Counted from the first letter of the stretch, positions 26,607-37,397 are shown. The stretch: 64,000 bases of DNA from Rubrobacter_D sp963840835 (GCA_963840835.1 CAWJAM010000014.1:359177-423176), one strand, 5' to 3'. Notes: a model not told the origin generated them from the letters alone. Translations and numbers: made by a program.

Positions 26607-27878
26607 TCAGCGCTCGCCGAGGTTCTCTAGCATCGGTCGCAGCTTGTATTTGCGTTGGTGGAGTCCGATCAGCTCGTCGAGATAAGCCCGCCACTCCTCT
26701 TCTAGTCCATCGACCAGGTAGGCGTCCCGCGCCTTTGCCAACCAGCGCACGGCTTCATCGTAGTGCCCGGAGCTGCCTGAGTCCATGATCTCCTCGGACT
26801 GGGCGCGGCTGGTCTCGATGACCCAACTGGGTTGGGACTCGACGGCCGCTTCCGTTACCTGCTCGAGTAGGGCTTCGACCGGGCTCTCCTCGACCGTGTC
26901 TATGGCGTCCTGGCTGAGTCCCTCTTGCAGGAAGACCTCTACGTGGCCCCGGGGGTAATAGGGCACGTTCCGGCGCAGGTGGTCGAGGAGCTCAGCGCGG
27001 CGCTCGGGCCATGCCTCGCCGGACAGCTCCCGGACCCGCCGGTAGGAGGTGAGGCCCGGATCGGCGCGACACGCCGTCACGGCTGCCCGGAGGGCCAGGT
27101 CGGGGTGTCCCATACCTTCCGCCAGATCGCGCCTCCGTCAAGGCCGCTCCCACCTCCTCGAAGAAGTCCAGGAGGTCGCCTCCATCGTCCCCCATCATCT
27201 CCCAGTCCAACAACTCCCAGGCTTCCATGTACTCTTCGGTGATCGCTTCCAGGACCGGCAGGGCGTTGCGACCGTCGTCCGACCGGATAAAGCTCCACGC
27301 GCCTTCGAGCACCCGGCGGGCCTCATCCAGGTCCCCGCCGGAGCTCCAGTAGTCGTCATAGTGCCGGTAGTCTGTGTCGTGGATGCTGGACCGGATCCTA
27401 CGCCGGATAGCCTCCGTGTTTACCGGATGAGCCTCCGAGGATGCCGAAAGCGAGAGCTCGCTTTCGATGAGCTCGGCCAACGAAGGGTCGCGCTCCGCCA
27501 GCTTCAGCAAGAGCTCCTGGAGCTGATCCCGGTCCAGTCCGGATAAGGTCTCCTCGAGGGTGGCAGGTCCCGGACCGATTCCGGCTCGTAGATCGAGGCG
27601 AGTAGGGCGGCGACGATGTGCTTGCACCAGCCGCCCCATTCGTACGGGCAACCGCACGCCGCTTCCGTGATGCCCGCTTCGTCGAAGGTGACGCTGACCT
27701 CGTAAGGAGCGAACTCGCTGCCAGCCACCTCTGCCCGTAGTACGCCGCCGCGCCGGGTCAGGGAGAGTACGGCACCTTGCCGGTAGTAATCCTCACCCCT
27801 GCGAAACGACTCGGAGGATGCGCGCTCCCGGACCCGGCCTTCGGTAAGGTCGAACGGCATTCGACACCCCACTATCAA
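26607..27878 (-). pseudogene. SWIM zinc-finger protein split by two frameshifts
   Basis: Three successive frames together make a SWIM-domain protein of ~420 residues. Frame one (from 27878) has the zinc motif CGCPYEWGGWCKH; frame two begins about 27560 (ETLSGLDRDQLQELLLKLAE) and runs through WELLDWEMMGDDGGDLLDF; frame three begins about 27130 (DLAEGMGHPDLALRAAV) and ends RPMLENLGER. The shifts lie near 27556-27570 and 27120-27135. Each piece is otherwise undamaged, so recent mutation or base-calling error is possible. SWIM proteins bind DNA or protein partners. Confidence 0.8.
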
Positions 27879-28357
27879 CGGACTCGACCCGAAAATACTA
27901 TCATTGCTCCTGCCTATCCGATGGCGGAGAAAGTTGTGGGTAGGGTGGGCTCTCTTCCTTTGGCCTCACTGAGAGCCTTCACGTAGGAAGTTCGCGTTGG
28001 GCTTCGATAGCTGGCATCATGCTCGTGGTGGAATGGAGAAATCTGCCCCGGTCGAAACGGAAGGAAGAGGGCAATATGCCCCTGCACATGACGCGGTTGC
28101 GACAAATTCTGGGATGCACTCGGGGACGACGGTGTAGTTGACGGTGTCGCAGGACTGCTCCAGAATGTGGTGTTCGTCATTACCGTAGCCGGCATGGTAC
28201 TAACGTCGACGCTGGTCGGTAGGGCTCTCAGAGTAGCGAAGTAGAACATGTGGGAAGAGGCTACTCGAGTAAGCTCCTTCACGTGCGCGATGGAGAAAGG
28301 TCGAGAAAATCGTCCCGACGGAAGGTCGTTGCATAGCCCCTGAGACGGAGGTATAGG
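27879..28357. other. intergenic region upstream of the polyketide operon
   Basis: About 480 bp. No convincing gene. A reverse frame ending at 28017 reads a Cys-containing stretch (ILEQSCDTVNYTVVPEC) without a start codon. The region must contain the promoter of the PKS operon; no consensus -35/-10 was found. ggagg at 28347-28351 is the PKS ribosome site. Confidence 0.4.
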
Positions 28358-31300
28358 ATGGTGAATACGAATAGGGAGCCAATCGCCATAATCGGCATCG
28401 GCTGCCGGTTTCCGGGCGCGAATGGTCCCGAGGCTTTCTGGAACCTTCTGCGCGAGGGGTTAGACGCTATCACGGAGATCCCCCCCGACCGATTCGACGT
28501 CGGCGACGTGTACGACCCGAAGCCGGGAATGCCGGGCAAGCTCAACACCAAATGGGGAGGCTTCCTGGAAGGGGTCGATGAGTTCGACCCCTACTTCTTT
28601 GGGATCTCGTCCCGGGAAGCCTCCGCCATGGACCCCCAGCAGCGGGTGTTGCTGGAGGTGACCTGGGAGGCCATCGAGGACGCCGGGCTGGTGCCCGAGA
28701 AGCTGGACGCGGGCCGGGTCGGGGTGTTCTCGGGCACGTGCAACAGCGACTACGGAAGCCTGCTCGAGGACCCAGCCGGCATAGACATCTACGTCGCCGG
28801 GGGGAACGCCTTGAGCGTGCTCTCGGGACGCCTCTCCTACGCGCTCGGGTTGCAGGGGCCAAGCATGACGGTGGACACCGCCTGCTCTACTTCGCTGGTC
28901 GCGGTGCACCTCGCGTGCCAGAGCCTGCACTCGGGGGAGAGTACCGTGGCCCTCGCCGGGGGGGTGAACCTGATCTTTAGCCCCAAACCCTACATGGCCT
29001 TCTCTTCGGCCCAGATGCTCGCCTCGGACGGGCGTTGCAAGTTCGGCGACTCCCGCGCCGACGGCTTCGTGCGCAGCGAGGGCGCCGGGGTGGTCGTGCT
29101 CAAACCACTGTCCGCGGCCCTCGCCGACGCGGATACCGTCTACGCTGTTATCCGGGGCAGCGCGGTAAACAACGATGGCGACAGCGGCGGCCTGCTGATG
29201 ACACCGAGCCGCCCGGGCCAGGAGGCCGTCTTCGAAGAGGCCTACCGGAGCGCCGGTGTCTCGCCGGGCGAGGTCCAGTACGTGGAGGCCCACGGCACGG
29301 GCACGTCGGTGGGCGACCCCGTCGAGATGCAGGCCCTCGGGGCCGTGGTCGGGGAGGGGCGGCATGAGGAGGATCCTTGCGTCGTCGGCTCCGTGAAGAC
29401 GAACATCGGGCACACCGAGGGGGCGGCCGGGGTTGCAGGCCTGATCAAGACCTCACTCGCCCTGAAACACAAGACCATACCGCCCAGTTTGCACCTGCGA
29501 GAACCCAACCCCAACATCCCCTGGCAGAACCTCTCCCTCACGGTGCAGCGGGAGCTCGGCCCCTGGCCCGACTCACCGGGGCCCGCCCGCGCCGGGGTGA
29601 GCTCCTTCGGCATCTCCGGTACCAACGCCCACGTCGTCCTGGAGGAGGCCCCCGAGACCACGCCAGTGGAAACAGGTGTGGGCACCACAGCCCACCTGTT
29701 GCCCCTCTCCGCGCACAGCCCCGAGGCCCTCGCGGACACGGCGCGCGCCCACGTAGGATTCTTGCGCGGAGAGGAAGGTGCTGACTCCCCCCTGGAGGAC
29801 GTCTGCTACACCGCTGGCGTCAGGAGGACCCACCACGCCCACCGGCTGGCCCTTGTGGGTGGCTCACGTGAGCAGCTCGTCGAGCATCTAGAGGCATACC
29901 TCGAAGGCGAGTCGCGCCCTGGCATGTCCTCGGGCCGCAAGCTCGGCGACCTGCGGCGCAAGCTCGTCTTCGTATTCTCGGGGCAGGGATCTCAGTGGGT
30001 CGGCATGGGACGGGAGCTCTTGGAGCAGGAACCTGCGTTCCGGGAGGCGATGGAGCGTTGCGACCGGGCGATCCGAGAGTACACCGGCTGGTCCGTGCTG
30101 GAGGAGCTGGCCGCCGACGAAGCAAGTTCCCGATTGGCCGAAGTGGATGTCGTCCAGCCCGCCATCTTTGCGGTGCAGGTGTCCCTGGCTGCCCTGTGGC
30201 GCTCCTGGGGCATCGAGCCCGACGCGGTGGTTGGCCAGAGCCTCGGCGAGGCAGCGGCGGCCTACGTGGCCGGAGCCCTGACGCTCGAAGACGCGGCGCG
30301 TGTGATCTGCCGCCGGAGCCAGCTGGTGAAGAGGACCAGCGGGCATGGCATCATGGCTGTCGTGCAGCTCTCGCTCGAGGAGGCGGAGCACGCTATCTCC
30401 GGCCGCGAGGGCATGGTCTCGGTCGCGGTTAACAGCAGCCCCTACACCACCGTGCTCTCTGGAGAGGTGGCGGCACTCGAAGAGATCCTGGCCGAACTCG
30501 AGCGCCGGGACGTTTTTGTACGCCGGATCCGGGTAGATTACGCTTCTCACAGCCCGCAGGTGGACGCCCTGCGTCCCGACCTGCTAGAGGCCCTGGAAGG
30601 CATAAGCCCCAGAACCTCGTCCGTGACCCTCTACTCGACGGTGACGGGTGAGGTCGAGGACGGTCTGGCGCTCGACGCCGCTTACTGGGTGCGGAACTTG
30701 AGGCAGCCGGTGCTGCTCTCGAAGGCCGTGGAGCTTCTGCTCGAGGACGACCACGAAGTCTTCGTGGAGGTCAGCCCCCACCCCGTCCTCCTTGGCTCGG
30801 TCGAGCAATGCCTGCGCCACGGGGGCCGCGAGGGGTTCACCCTGCCCTCCCTGCGGGAGAACGAAGGTAGGGCGGCGCCCCTTGGCTCGTTCGGGGCGCT
30901 CTACACGCTGGGGCACCCAGTGGACTGGGACAAGCTCCACCCCTCGAGAGGCCGGTGCGTCCGGCTGCCGTCCTACCGCTTTCAAGACGAGCGCTTCTGG
31001 CTGAATGACAGGGACTCCGTATCAAACAGGAACGGCAGAGGACGTCTCCTCGGTCTGCACCTGAGATCCGCCGCCGATCCAGGAACGCATCACTGGGAGA
31101 CAGACCTGGGTGTAGAGACGTTCGGTTATCTAGGTGACCACCGCGTCCAGGGACTAGCGGTTCTGCCGGCCGCGGGATTCGCCGGGATGGTTCTCTCGGC
31201 GGCGGAAGAAGCCATGGGAGAAGGGGATCACACGCTCGAGGACATTGGCTTTGAGAGGGCGCTTTTCCTTCCCGAGCAAGGAGCCAGGGCTGTACAGCTC

Positions 31301-34300
31301 GTCCTCTCCGCGCAGGGTGTCGGAGAGACCTCCTTCCGGTTCTTCAGTCTGGAAGAGGGCGCCACGCAGTGGGACGCGTCGTGGACGCAGCACGCGGCGG
31401 GTAGAGTACGCCACCACTACCCCCAGGCCAATGGGCATGTCGACCAGGCCATACGGCATCACGAATCCCCCGAGGAGCTCATGGCTCGGTGCCAGGAGAC
31501 CGTCGCCAGCGCCGATCTGTACGAGGGGCTATTGGAGCGCGGGCTCGAGTACGGGCCGAGCTTCAGGGGCGTGGAGCGGCTCTGGCGCCGGGACGGCGAA
31601 GCCCTGGGCCAGCTTCGATTAACGGAGGCTGTGGCCGCGCAGAGGAACGGCCACAAGATCCACCCAGCCCTGCTGGACGCATGCTTCCAGGTACTGGCCG
31701 CCGCCCTGCCAAAGGGGAGTGTGGAAGGGGCCGACCCCTATCTTCCCGTTGGCCTGGCCAGGCTCCACCTCAACGACCTCCCTGATACCGGGCTCTGGGC
31801 CCACGCCCTCCTGAAGACGGACGCGTCGGCGGACGCCGATTATCTCGAAGGCGACGTGTTCCTGCTCGACGAAAGCGGACAGGTTCTCCTGGAAGCACAG
31901 GGACTTCGCCTCCAGCGTCTCGAACGCGATGCCCGGAGTGGGAACCAGCAGGAAGACCTCGACGACTGGCTCTACGAGGTGCGATGGGAGCCGAAGGAGC
32001 AGACCGAAGCCTCTGTCCCCTCATCTCCCGACCAGCGCTCGAGCTGGCTCGTCTTGGCCGATGCCAGCGGGGTTGGGCAGGCACTCCAGGGATTGCTCGA
32101 AGAGCGTGGCGAAGCCTGCATCGCGGTCTTCGCCGGGGACGAGTACAGGGAAGAGGGGCAGGGGCGCTATAGGCTCGACCCCGCCAATCCCGAACATTTC
32201 CGGCGCCTGCTCGCCGACCTCGAGGAGGCTGACTCGTTACCCCTCAGGGGCGTCACGTATCTGTGGGGCCTCAATCCGCCTCCGGATACCCCCATCGAAA
32301 CAGCACGGACGCTTGGGTGTACCGGCGCATTGCACCTGACGCAGGCTTTGGCGAGGTTGGAGGTCGCGCCCCGGCTCTGGCTGGTGACGCGTGAGACCCA
32401 GCCCGTGGGGGACGGACCCGTGTCCGTCGAGCAGGCACCGCTCTGGGGTCTGGGGAAGGTCATCTCACTAGAACACCCCGAGCTCGCCTGCACGAAGGTG
32501 GACCTGGACGGATCGGAGGAGGCCAGCTCGCTCTTCCGGGAGCTCTGGGCAGACGACGGGGAAGACCAGATCTCGCTTCGCGGCGCTGAGCGTTACGTGC
32601 CGAGGGTGGTGCGTTGCTCGCCCGACGCCGTCGAAGCGAGGCAGAAGACCGTGTCCACGGATGAGCCGTTCAGGTTGGAGGTTACCAAGCCGGGCATCCT
32701 GGACGAGATGACGCTGCGGGAGACCGACCGCAGGGAACCCGGCCCTGGTGAGGTAGAGATCCGGGTTCGCGCGGTCGGCCTGAATTTCAGGGACGTCCTG
32801 ATCGCGATGGACCTCATCCCTCCGCTGTACCAGGATTCCCTGGACGTCGGGTTCGAGTGCGTCGGGGAGATCGTGGCTGTCGGGGTGGGCATCGAGAGCC
32901 TCGAGGTAGGGGACAGCGTGGTCGCCTTCGCCCCCGGATGCCTGGGTTCGTACATTACGGCCGACGCCTCCTTCGTGTTGCCCAAGCCCGCCCGCTTGAG
33001 TTTCGAAGAGGCCGCGACGTTGCCGATAGCCTTTTTCACTGCGCATTACGCCCTGAACCACCTGGGCAGGCTCGCGGAGGGTGAGCGGGTTCTGATCCAC
33101 GCGGCCGCCGGAGGAGTCGGGCAGGCCGCCCTGCGGATTGCCCGGCGGGCGGGCGCCGAGATCTTCGCCACGGCGGGTAGCCCCGAGAAGCGGGAATTTT
33201 TGAGGTCTCTCGGAGTCCAACACGTTATGGACTCGAGGTCCCTCGACTTCGCAGACGAGGTGATGGAGCTGACGGAAGGCGAGGGCGTAGACGTGGTGTT
33301 GAACTCCCTGGCGGGGGAGTTCATCCCCAAGAGCCTGTCGACGCTCCGGACCGGAGGGCGCTTCCTGGAGATCGGCAAGGTCGACTTCTTGCAGCATACG
33401 CGTCTGGACCTTTGGCTGCTCAAGAACAACATCTCGTTCTTCGCTATAGATCTCTCCGAGCACCTGCTGAAGAGACCTGACCTCTCCAGAACCATCCTGC
33501 GTGAGGCCTTACAGTTCTTCGATGAAGGCTCGCTCGAACCCCTGCCCTTCAAAACCTTCCCGATATCTCAGGCCGTGGATGCCTTCCGCTACATGGCGCA
33601 GGCGAAGCACATCGGCAAGGTCGTGGTGTCGCTGGAAGAGGACGAAGTGCCGGTCGTCACACTCACGAAGCGCCCGGCGATCAGCCCTGACGGCACGTAC
33701 CTCGTCACCGGCGGTGCCGGTGGCCTCGGCCTCTCCACGGCCGAGTGGCTGGTCGAGCAGGGAGCACGCCACCTGCTCCTTACAGGCCGGAGCGGCGCCG
33801 CTTCCGAGGCGGCCAGGCAAGCCGTAGCAAAGTTGACGACCGACGGAGTACGCGTGGAGGTCGCGAAGGCCGATGTCTCCGATGAACGTCAGTTGGCAGG
33901 CGTGATCGAGGAGGTCCGACGCTCGATGCCGCCGTTGCGCGGCGTGTTCCACGCCGCGGGGATACTCGACGACGGGGTTCTCTTGCAGCTCGACGAGGAA
34001 CGCTTCGCGAGGGTCATGGCTCCCAAGGTGAGCGGGTCCTGGAACCTGCACCGGCTGACACTGGAGGAAGATCTGGACTACTTCGTGCTCTTCTCCTCGG
34101 CGGCCTCGGTGCTTGGCTCCCCAGGGCAGGGTAATTACGTGGCGGCGAATACGTTCCTGGACGCCCTGGCTCACCATCGGCGGGCCCTCGGGATGCCGGC
34201 GCTGGCGATCAACTGGGGCGCGTGGACCGAGGTGGGCCTCGCGACGCGGTCAGACAGGGTCGAGCACCTGACGCGACAGGGCATCATGCCTTTTACCCCG

Positions 34301-34876
34301 GAGCAGGGGGTGCGGCTCATGGGGCGGATGCTCGAGCTGGACCTCGTTCAGTGCATGGGCATCTCCATGGACTGGGGCAAGGTACTCGGCTCCTACACGC
34401 CTCCGCTGCTCTCCAGACTCTCGGAAGAGGTGCTGGCAGGGGACGGCCCGACCAAGAAGGATAGCTCCGTACGGAAAGATATCCTGGCCGCCGAGCCCGA
34501 AGAGCGCCGGGGTCTGGTGGAGGGGTTCCTCGTCGAGCAGATAGCCCAGGTGCTCAAGTGCTCTCCTAGCAGGGTGGACGCGCACGAGCCACTCAACAGG
34601 TTGGGCATCGACTCCCTGATGGCCGTCGAACTGAAGAACCGGGTGGAGGCCGACCTGGAGACCAACTTACCGGTGACGGTGTTGCTCCAGGGGCCGAGCC
34701 TCTCCCAGCTGGCGGCGCAACTGCTCGAAGGGTTGGACCCGCCGGGGGCTGACGGATCGTCAACCCCCGAAGAGGCCGAGGATGGTCTCGAGACGCAGGT
34801 GGAAGGACTGACGGAGGAGGAGGTCGACGCCATGCTGCGCGATTTGATGGCCAAAGAAGAGAGGTCTGAAGGATGA
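28358..34876 (+). CDS. type I polyketide synthase, fully reducing, single module (KS-AT-DH-ER-KR-ACP)
   Basis: 2172 residues. KS (~8-430): Cys176 in DTACSTSL, His in EAHGTGTSVGD and NIGHTEGAAG. AT (~540-850): Ser628 in GQSLGEA; Y728ASH, the signature usually associated with methylmalonyl-CoA. DH (~900-1180): His928 in HRVQGLAVLP and Asp1107 in LLDACFQ. A structural KR half (~1190-1410), ER (~1440-1750) with HAAAGGVGQ at 1581, and catalytic KR (~1778-1970) with TGGAGGLG, LDD (B-type) and Tyr1927. ACP: Ser2086 in LGIDSLM. No thioesterase. Order and length match mycobacterial Mas-like iterative synthases that make methyl-branched acyl chains. Stop overlaps the reductase start (ATGA). Confidence 0.95.
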   Translation: MVNTNREPIAIIGIGCRFPGANGPEAFWNLLREGLDAITEIPPDRFDVGDVYDPKPGMPGKLNTKWGGFLEGVDEFDPYFFGISSREASAMDPQQRVLLEVTWEAIEDAGLVPEKLDAGRVGVFSGTCNSDYGSLLEDPAGIDIYVAGGNALSVLSGRLSYALGLQGPSMTVDTACSTSLVAVHLACQSLHSGESTVALAGGVNLIFSPKPYMAFSSAQMLASDGRCKFGDSRADGFVRSEGAGVVVLKPLSAALADADTVYAVIRGSAVNNDGDSGGLLMTPSRPGQEAVFEEAYRSAGVSPGEVQYVEAHGTGTSVGDPVEMQALGAVVGEGRHEEDPCVVGSVKTNIGHTEGAAGVAGLIKTSLALKHKTIPPSLHLREPNPNIPWQNLSLTVQRELGPWPDSPGPARAGVSSFGISGTNAHVVLEEAPETTPVETGVGTTAHLLPLSAHSPEALADTARAHVGFLRGEEGADSPLEDVCYTAGVRRTHHAHRLALVGGSREQLVEHLEAYLEGESRPGMSSGRKLGDLRRKLVFVFSGQGSQWVGMGRELLEQEPAFREAMERCDRAIREYTGWSVLEELAADEASSRLAEVDVVQPAIFAVQVSLAALWRSWGIEPDAVVGQSLGEAAAAYVAGALTLEDAARVICRRSQLVKRTSGHGIMAVVQLSLEEAEHAISGREGMVSVAVNSSPYTTVLSGEVAALEEILAELERRDVFVRRIRVDYASHSPQVDALRPDLLEALEGISPRTSSVTLYSTVTGEVEDGLALDAAYWVRNLRQPVLLSKAVELLLEDDHEVFVEVSPHPVLLGSVEQCLRHGGREGFTLPSLRENEGRAAPLGSFGALYTLGHPVDWDKLHPSRGRCVRLPSYRFQDERFWLNDRDSVSNRNGRGRLLGLHLRSAADPGTHHWETDLGVETFGYLGDHRVQGLAVLPAAGFAGMVLSAAEEAMGEGDHTLEDIGFERALFLPEQGARAVQLVLSAQGVGETSFRFFSLEEGATQWDASWTQHAAGRVRHHYPQANGHVDQAIRHHESPEELMARCQETVASADLYEGLLERGLEYGPSFRGVERLWRRDGEALGQLRLTEAVAAQRNGHKIHPALLDACFQVLAAALPKGSVEGADPYLPVGLARLHLNDLPDTGLWAHALLKTDASADADYLEGDVFLLDESGQVLLEAQGLRLQRLERDARSGNQQEDLDDWLYEVRWEPKEQTEASVPSSPDQRSSWLVLADASGVGQALQGLLEERGEACIAVFAGDEYREEGQGRYRLDPANPEHFRRLLADLEEADSLPLRGVTYLWGLNPPPDTPIETARTLGCTGALHLTQALARLEVAPRLWLVTRETQPVGDGPVSVEQAPLWGLGKVISLEHPELACTKVDLDGSEEASSLFRELWADDGEDQISLRGAERYVPRVVRCSPDAVEARQKTVSTDEPFRLEVTKPGILDEMTLRETDRREPGPGEVEIRVRAVGLNFRDVLIAMDLIPPLYQDSLDVGFECVGEIVAVGVGIESLEVGDSVVAFAPGCLGSYITADASFVLPKPARLSFEEAATLPIAFFTAHYALNHLGRLAEGERVLIHAAAGGVGQAALRIARRAGAEIFATAGSPEKREFLRSLGVQHVMDSRSLDFADEVMELTEGEGVDVVLNSLAGEFIPKSLSTLRTGGRFLEIGKVDFLQHTRLDLWLLKNNISFFAIDLSEHLLKRPDLSRTILREALQFFDEGSLEPLPFKTFPISQAVDAFRYMAQAKHIGKVVVSLEEDEVPVVTLTKRPAISPDGTYLVTGGAGGLGLSTAEWLVEQGARHLLLTGRSGAASEAARQAVAKLTTDGVRVEVAKADVSDERQLAGVIEEVRRSMPPLRGVFHAAGILDDGVLLQLDEERFARVMAPKVSGSWNLHRLTLEEDLDYFVLFSSAASVLGSPGQGNYVAANTFLDALAHHRRALGMPALAINWGAWTEVGLATRSDRVEHLTRQGIMPFTPEQGVRLMGRMLELDLVQCMGISMDWGKVLGSYTPPLLSRLSEEVLAGDGPTKKDSSVRKDILAAEPEERRGLVEGFLVEQIAQVLKCSPSRVDAHEPLNRLGIDSLMAVELKNRVEADLETNLPVTVLLQGPSLSQLAAQLLEGLDPPGADGSSTPEEAEDGLETQVEGLTEEEVDAMLRDLMAKEERSEG

Positions 34877-36180
34877 ACGACCGCCTCGCGGGTCTCTCGG
34901 CGAAAGAGAAGCGTGCCCTCCTCGTGCAAACGCTGCGCAGGAAGTCCGGAGCCCTCGACAAGCTGCTCGACCAGATCGCCGTCAAGGTGGAGGACCTCGA
35001 GCCAGAGGCCGTGCTCGACCCCGAGATCCAACCCCAAGAGGCATCCAACGGGAGTGCGCCTGAACGTATCTTGCTGACAGGGGCTACGGGTTTTCTCGGC
35101 TCTTTCGTACTCTCCGAGTTACTCAGGCACACGCGGACGTATATCTACTGCCTCGTTCGCGCGGCCGACGCCGAAGAGGGCGCCAGGAAGCTCAGGAATG
35201 TGCTCGAGGCTTACGGGTTGTGGGACGAGGAGCTATCGTCCAGGATCGTCCCTGTCGTAGGGGATCTCTCCGAGCCGCTCCTCGGGCTCGGGCTAGAGTA
35301 TTTCGAGGAGCTGGCGGGCAAGATCGACGTCGTCTACCACAGTGGCGCCTCTGTAAACTGGGTCTACCCGTACAACGCGCTCAAGCCGACCAATGTTCTC
35401 GGGACGCAAGAGGTGTTGAGGCTGGCGACCAGGGATCGGGCTAAGCCTTTGCACTTTATCTCCACCCTCGGGGTGTTCCCCCTGGTTGGCGGATCCAGCG
35501 TCGAGGTCGTCAGGGAGGACGACACCCTGACCCACGATGGGTCCCTCTACAACGGGTACACCCAGAGCAAGTGGGTCGCCGAGATGCTGGTTGAGACCGC
35601 GCGTGCCAGAGGGCTGCCCGTGAGCGTCTACCGGCCGTCCCTGATCACGGGCGACAGCCGGAGTGGGGTCTGGAACCAGGACGACTTCACGTGCAAGATG
35701 ATAAAGACCTGGGCCGGCCTCGGTACCGCTCCGGAGATAGACACGAAGATGAACATGGTCCCCGTCGACTACGTGAGCCGCGCGATCGTTAGCCTGTCGT
35801 TGCGGGAAGAGTCGCTCGGCAAGCGTTTCCACCTGGCTAACCCCCACCCCGTAGGCTTGGGCGACCTTGCCGCCTGGATCGAGGCGTTCGGCTACCCCAT
35901 CAAGCGAATCCCTTACGATGAGTGGCGGGCTGACCTGCTCAAGCCCACGAAGGGCCTGCGGCAGGACGCCCTCTACTCCATGGCGCCCCTGCTCTCCATG
36001 AGCGCTGCGGCTGACGGGCCGGCGCTCGTCGGCAAGGTGCCCGAGTTCGATTGCCGGAACACCACGGAGGCGCTCTCGGGTACAGGGATCTCGTGCCCGC
36101 AGGTAGACGGTGAGCTCATGGAGAACTACCTGGTTTACCTCGTCAGGAGCGGTTTCCTGGACTCCCCTACGGGCGGCTGA
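34873..36180 (+). CDS. thioester reductase (NAD(P)-dependent acyl-ACP/CoA reductase)
   Basis: 435 residues. Residues ~65-400 form the extended-SDR thioester reductase domain also found at the end of carboxylic acid reductases and some NRPS/PKS: TGATGFLGSFVL, HSGASVNWVYPY, Ser-Thr in FISTLGVF and catalytic YTQSK. The first ~25 residues (LSAKEKRALLVQTLRRK) resemble linker/docking segments between carrier and next domain, fitting interaction with the PKS. It would release the ACP-bound chain as an aldehyde or alcohol, replacing a thioesterase. Coupled by ATGA overlap to the PKS. Confidence 0.9.
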   Translation: MNDRLAGLSAKEKRALLVQTLRRKSGALDKLLDQIAVKVEDLEPEAVLDPEIQPQEASNGSAPERILLTGATGFLGSFVLSELLRHTRTYIYCLVRAADAEEGARKLRNVLEAYGLWDEELSSRIVPVVGDLSEPLLGLGLEYFEELAGKIDVVYHSGASVNWVYPYNALKPTNVLGTQEVLRLATRDRAKPLHFISTLGVFPLVGGSSVEVVREDDTLTHDGSLYNGYTQSKWVAEMLVETARARGLPVSVYRPSLITGDSRSGVWNQDDFTCKMIKTWAGLGTAPEIDTKMNMVPVDYVSRAIVSLSLREESLGKRFHLANPHPVGLGDLAAWIEAFGYPIKRIPYDEWRADLLKPTKGLRQDALYSMAPLLSMSAAADGPALVGKVPEFDCRNTTEALSGTGISCPQVDGELMENYLVYLVRSGFLDSPTGG

Positions 36181-36190
36181 GGATACCTGC

Positions 36191-37397
36191 TTGGTCGACA
36201 CAGCCGTAGAGGTCCTGAAGGCAATACTCTTGGCCCTGGTGACGCTCTCCCTCCTGAGCACCCTGCTCTCGCACGTCTTCACCTGGTACTACTTCGCGTC
36301 CTACGACCGCCGCTTCCCCGCGAAAGGGCACACACCGCCCGTGTCGATCATCAAGCCAACTAAAGGGGTCGACCAGTCGGCGTTGGACAACTTCCGGAGT
36401 TTCTGCGTGCAGGACTACCCGAACGACTACGAGATCCTTTTCTGTGTCGAGGGAAGCTCAGACCCTTCCATCCCCGTGATTCGGAGGGTCATGCAGGAGT
36501 ACCCTGACCTAGACGTCCGGGTTGTTTTCAGCGATCCGGACGACACGAGGTCGGTTGGTAAGCTGAAGAACATGATCGCCGGCTACGAGGCCAGCTCGTA
36601 CGACGTGATCGTCTTCAGCGACTCCGACGCCTACGTTCCACCGAACTTCTTGAAAGAGACGGTCGTGAGCACCGAGAGACCCCAAGATAGGTCTCTGCTT
36701 CGGCGCGCCAGCGTACAAGGGTTCGGAGGATTGGGGGGCTGTCCTGATGAGCGTGTGTGCGAACTCGTTCGTTCTGCGGTTGGCATCCATGTGCCTCTTC
36801 GGGGCGTTTGACGGGGCCGTCGGCACCACGATGGCGGTACGCAGGGGCGTGATCGAGCAGATCGGGGGGCTCGAGCAGTTCGGGCGCCAGGTGACCGACG
36901 ACCTACCGCTCGCCCGGGCGATACGCGATGAGGGCTACCGCATCCACCTCTTGAAGCAGCCAGCGCAGGTCGTCAACCGCCACTACGGTTTCAAGAGGTG
37001 GTGGTCGCACCTTCACCGGTGGATAGTGATCATCCGCCACTACTGGCCGACCAACTTCCTCATAACGGGCGTCATGGATCTTGCCCCCTGGTGGGCGCTC
37101 TTCTACCTCGCCCTGACCCTGGCGAGCGGTTCCGACGCCTACCCCGGTGTCTTCCTGCTTGCAACGGTCCTGGGCGCGTCCGTGGCCTCGGCCGCCGTGA
37201 TCAACACGAAATTCGTCAGGGACGAGGGCTTTTGGCGCTACCTGTGGGTCGTCCCCGTGCTCGAGTTCTTGAGGCTTCCGCTCCTTGTTTACAGCAGCCT
37301 GACCAGCGAGATACTCTGGCGAGGTAGGAGGTTACACATCAATCCCGATTGCACGGCCAGGGTCGTGGCCGAACACGCCGAGGAATGGGCCGAATGA
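36191..37397 (+). pseudogene. GT21-like (ceramide glucosyltransferase/HpnI-type) glycosyltransferase with a frameshift
   Basis: Two frames make one ~400-residue membrane glycosyltransferase. N-terminal helix (ILLALVTLSLLSTLL), PPVSIIKPTKGVD, the metal/nucleotide FSDSDAYV; then a shift between about 36660 and 36682. The second frame reads PKIGLCFGAPAYKGSEDWG, TDDLPLARAI (catalytic Asp), HLHRW, and three C-terminal helices. One extra base accounts for the break. TTG 36191 with gagga is the start. GT21 enzymes glycosylate lipid acceptors from UDP- or GDP-sugars, so the PKS-derived alcohol is a natural candidate. Stop overlaps the sulfotransferase start (ATGA). Confidence 0.8.

Noticed and set aside
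28012..28199. Reverse frame with Cys-containing sequence upstream of the PKS (ILEQSCDTVNYTVVPEC)
   Set aside because: Looks somewhat protein-like but has no start codon or homologue I recognise; too short to support.
28460..33463. Reverse-strand ORFs opposite the PKS
   Set aside because: All lie antisense to conserved catalytic domains and show no independent coding signals.
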